In this document: one piece after another, positions 62,282 through 64,000 of the stretch
How positions within the stretch are numbered: position 1 is the stretch's first letter
Layout of the letters: every line of letters begins with the position of its first letter
From: Rutidosis leptorrhynchoides
Lineage: Eukaryota > Streptophyta > Magnoliopsida > Asterales > Asteraceae
Length of the DNA stretch: 64,000 nt
Assembly: GCF_046630445.1 (NCBI RefSeq)
Contig: NC_092335.1
Span: 37,100,001-37,164,000, forward strand
Direction: 5' to 3'
Translations under genes and position numbers: made by a program
The notes under the pieces: generated by a model
What the model was told of the DNA's origin: nothing
Seen by the model: the letters and a program-made list of their open reading frames with translations, nothing else
Databases searched by the model: none

Positions 62282-62449
62282 ATGCTCCATCCAGTTCTGA
62301 TTCTTGATATACTCCTTACCTTCATATCTGTCATTTTTCTTTTTTATCTGCCGCCGGAAGAATCTATTTACTTTTACTATACCCTTGGGTTTATAGTGTT
62401 TTTAGTTCTCCCGTGTCTTTATATTGCTATATGCATATACGGTTTATAA
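62282..62449 (+). CDS. Antisense two-helix membrane microprotein, LARD copy 3 (55 aa)
   Basis: A 55-codon ORF on the strand opposite to the element. It is closest to copy 1 (18329-18502), sharing H-P-V-L-I-L-D-I-L-L-T-F-I-S-V-I, the L-P-P-E-E turn, F-Y-Y, and V-L-P-C-L-Y-I-A-I. Near the C-terminus it lacks two codons relative to copy 1, an in-frame change, and ends Y-G-L then TAA. TATAAAT lies 83 bp upstream, followed by an unusually C/T-rich leader. Two hydrophobic segments joined by a short acidic turn predict a membrane hairpin. No signal cleavage site, no cysteine pair and no known family motif is evident. Confidence 0.5.
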   Translation: MLHPVLILDILLTFISVIFLFYLPPEESIYFYYTLGFIVFLVLPCLYIAICIYGL

Positions 62450-63104
62450 TTTCCGGGTGGTTGTTGGATTTTATATCTTCTCTTATATTTCGATGTCTCT
62501 ACTTCTGTCTCCTATAATCATTGTCATCTCCAGTTAATGCTCTCTTTTATTTGCTGCGATTTATACCCTAATTTCTATTTCGGAATTTTGTCCTTTCGTT
62601 TCTTCTTCTTGTGATTAAGCACCGCTTGTAATGGTCCAGAATTCGCAGATATGAATTTCAGAATGAACATTGTTAATGTTCTAGGAAGGAAATTGTAATG
62701 GCACGATCTTAACTTGTCAAATTACCAGAATACCTCGGAAAAGGCCGAATCATCAATAAATATTTTATTGATATTTTAGAGGTTAAATAGAATACAAGAG
62801 TCGTATAACATGGCACATGATGATGTTATGATCTGTGAATCATCACGTTCCATTTAGAAACTCAGCATGACTTACTGTAATATAATCACGTTGATCAAGT
62901 GTCATTATATTATACTAACTCATGCTTCAGCTCCCAACACTACTTCAAAAATATTTCCTATTTTAAACTCGAATGTTTCAGAATTTACAAACTAAAATAA
63001 TTTCTTTTATGATATAATACAGATAGCGCGAAGAGGTAAATGATTTCAAATAAGAATAATTATGAAAATATCTTCAGAAATATGGAGGATATTTATAATG
63101 AAAG
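62450..63104 (-). mobile_element. LARD copy 3 internal, truncated by a new LTR
   Basis: Collinear with the other two LARDs until the Y-P-P-Y-F-coding end of the captured poly(A)-binding-protein segment. The sequence then breaks at AATGAAAG, where another LTR begins. Confidence 0.65.
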
Positions 63105-63818
63105 TGTGATGACCCAGAAATTTCGACTAAATTTAAACTTAATCTTTGTATGATTAACATTTCCGACACGATAAGCAAAGTCTGTAAAACTAAATCTCAA
63201 AATTTTTGAATTACTTTTATATATTTAAATACCCTTCGGTTGTTTTCGACGATTCGCGAACAATTATATGTAAATAGATACATATATACTATAACATGAA
63301 AAGGTAACAATGTATTAATTGTTTGATACCGTACATTAAACTTATTGGTTTAAATATCTATTTGAATGTATATGATAAGTTGAAATATTTATTATTAAAA
63401 TTTATTTATAAATAACTTCCAATGTGTATTTAAAAACCGATTTATGTATATTAAAAAGATATATACATATATATAATAAACGATAGTAACATTCGTTTAT
63501 TGATTCAATTGATATTTAGATAAGTTAACTAAAGCGTTTAAGATGAACCAGTTAAACACTAATTTGTTACAGTGTTTTCAAATTGCCACATTACTCAAAA
63601 TGCTACAGTGTTTTCGAAAATCACTATTTGCTACAGTGAAATTGACTTTGCTATAGTGAAATTGACTTTGCTACAGTAACTTTGCTACAGTAAAACGCTA
63701 TTATAAAAATGTATTTTAACAAATAGCGAGACGATGATTTATAGAAGTAAATGACCAAAACACTCGAAAGTTTAAGATACCCTTTGAGTGATATAATTAA
63801 GGGATAATTTAAGGCTAT
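63105..63818 (+). mobile_element. LARD-type LTR, fourth insertion (5' part)
   Basis: Starts TGTGATGACCCAGAAATTTC and is collinear with 12377-13060. An inserted repeat of TTGCTACAGTG-like units (about 63566-63700) is absent from the other copy. It is cut at 63819 by an Athila-like LTR. Confidence 0.75.
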
Positions 63819-64000
63819 TGATAAGGCTAAAAAGGAACATATATTTCATAGCATTATCCCCCAAGAAAGACAGGATTTTAGTTGTAATTGTTCCATATTC
63901 AAGTAATATTCGTTTATATTTAATAAGTGCGAAGACAAAAGGCGAAAACGAAGAATTGAAGACGGAAAGGTCCAAAATGCTCAAATGTACAAGATACAAT
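63819..64000 (+). mobile_element. Athila-like LTR, 5' part (runs off window)
   Basis: Begins TGATAAGGCTAAAAAGGAAC and aligns with the start of the solo LTR at 26828. It is inserted after AAGGCTAT of the LARD LTR. Confidence 0.75.

Overview
This window is repeat-dominated nuclear DNA of a flowering plant. The evidence is a NAC transcription factor with plant-style introns, chromovirus-like and Tat/Athila-like Ty3 elements, a Ty1/copia element, PIF/Harbinger and hAT elements, and tRNA-derived SINEs. The style of the repeats suggests Asteraceae, but that is an impression and was not tested. About 90% of the sequence is nested transposable elements. The only ordinary host gene I can support is the NAC gene at 31732-34190 (minus strand, four exons, 385 codons).

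Layout. 1-12310: two minus-strand Ty3 elements of one Del/Tekay-like family with LTRs of about 3.3-3.4 kb. Between primer site and gag they carry an acidic ORF and an F-box ORF. The left copy appears to have inserted into the reverse transcriptase of the right copy. 12311-21757: a plus-strand, gag/pol-less 'LARD' family in tandem (internal end, LTR, internal, LTR). 21758-25853: a minus-strand chromovirus-like gag-protease with its 5' LTR, cut by the LARD array. 25849-29713: a Tat-like element (broken gag, primer site, 5' LTR) carrying an Athila-like solo LTR with a 5-bp target duplication. 29714-34835: the gene island, with a Harbinger MITE and the NAC gene. 34836-47375: a hAT-type MITE split by a complete 11.65-kb LARD element, both with target duplications. 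47376-57474: a decayed PIF transposase, two SINEs with long target duplications, and a young copia element whose two LTRs read as identical. 57475-64000: a third LARD copy, interrupted by another LARD-type LTR, which is itself interrupted by an Athila-like LTR.

How the parts fit. The LARDs share primer site, leader, LTR segments and polypurine tract with the F-box-carrying Ty3 family, so they look like non-autonomous passengers of that lineage. They carry no gag or pol but do carry other coding material. One piece is a poly(A)-binding-protein fragment (RRM3-RRM4 linker). Another is an ORF of about 185 codons with a coiled coil. The third is an antisense ORF of 55-59 codons encoding a predicted two-helix membrane microprotein, kept open in three copies and preceded each time by a TATAAAT box 76-83 bp upstream. 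With the F-box cargo, this describes a retrotransposon lineage that repeatedly acquires and keeps non-retroviral ORFs. It is the most interesting signal in the window.

Limits: everything is read by eye. LTR boundaries rest on TG...CA ends, primer sites, polypurine tracts and target duplications where visible. No alignment, coding-selection test or database search was run.
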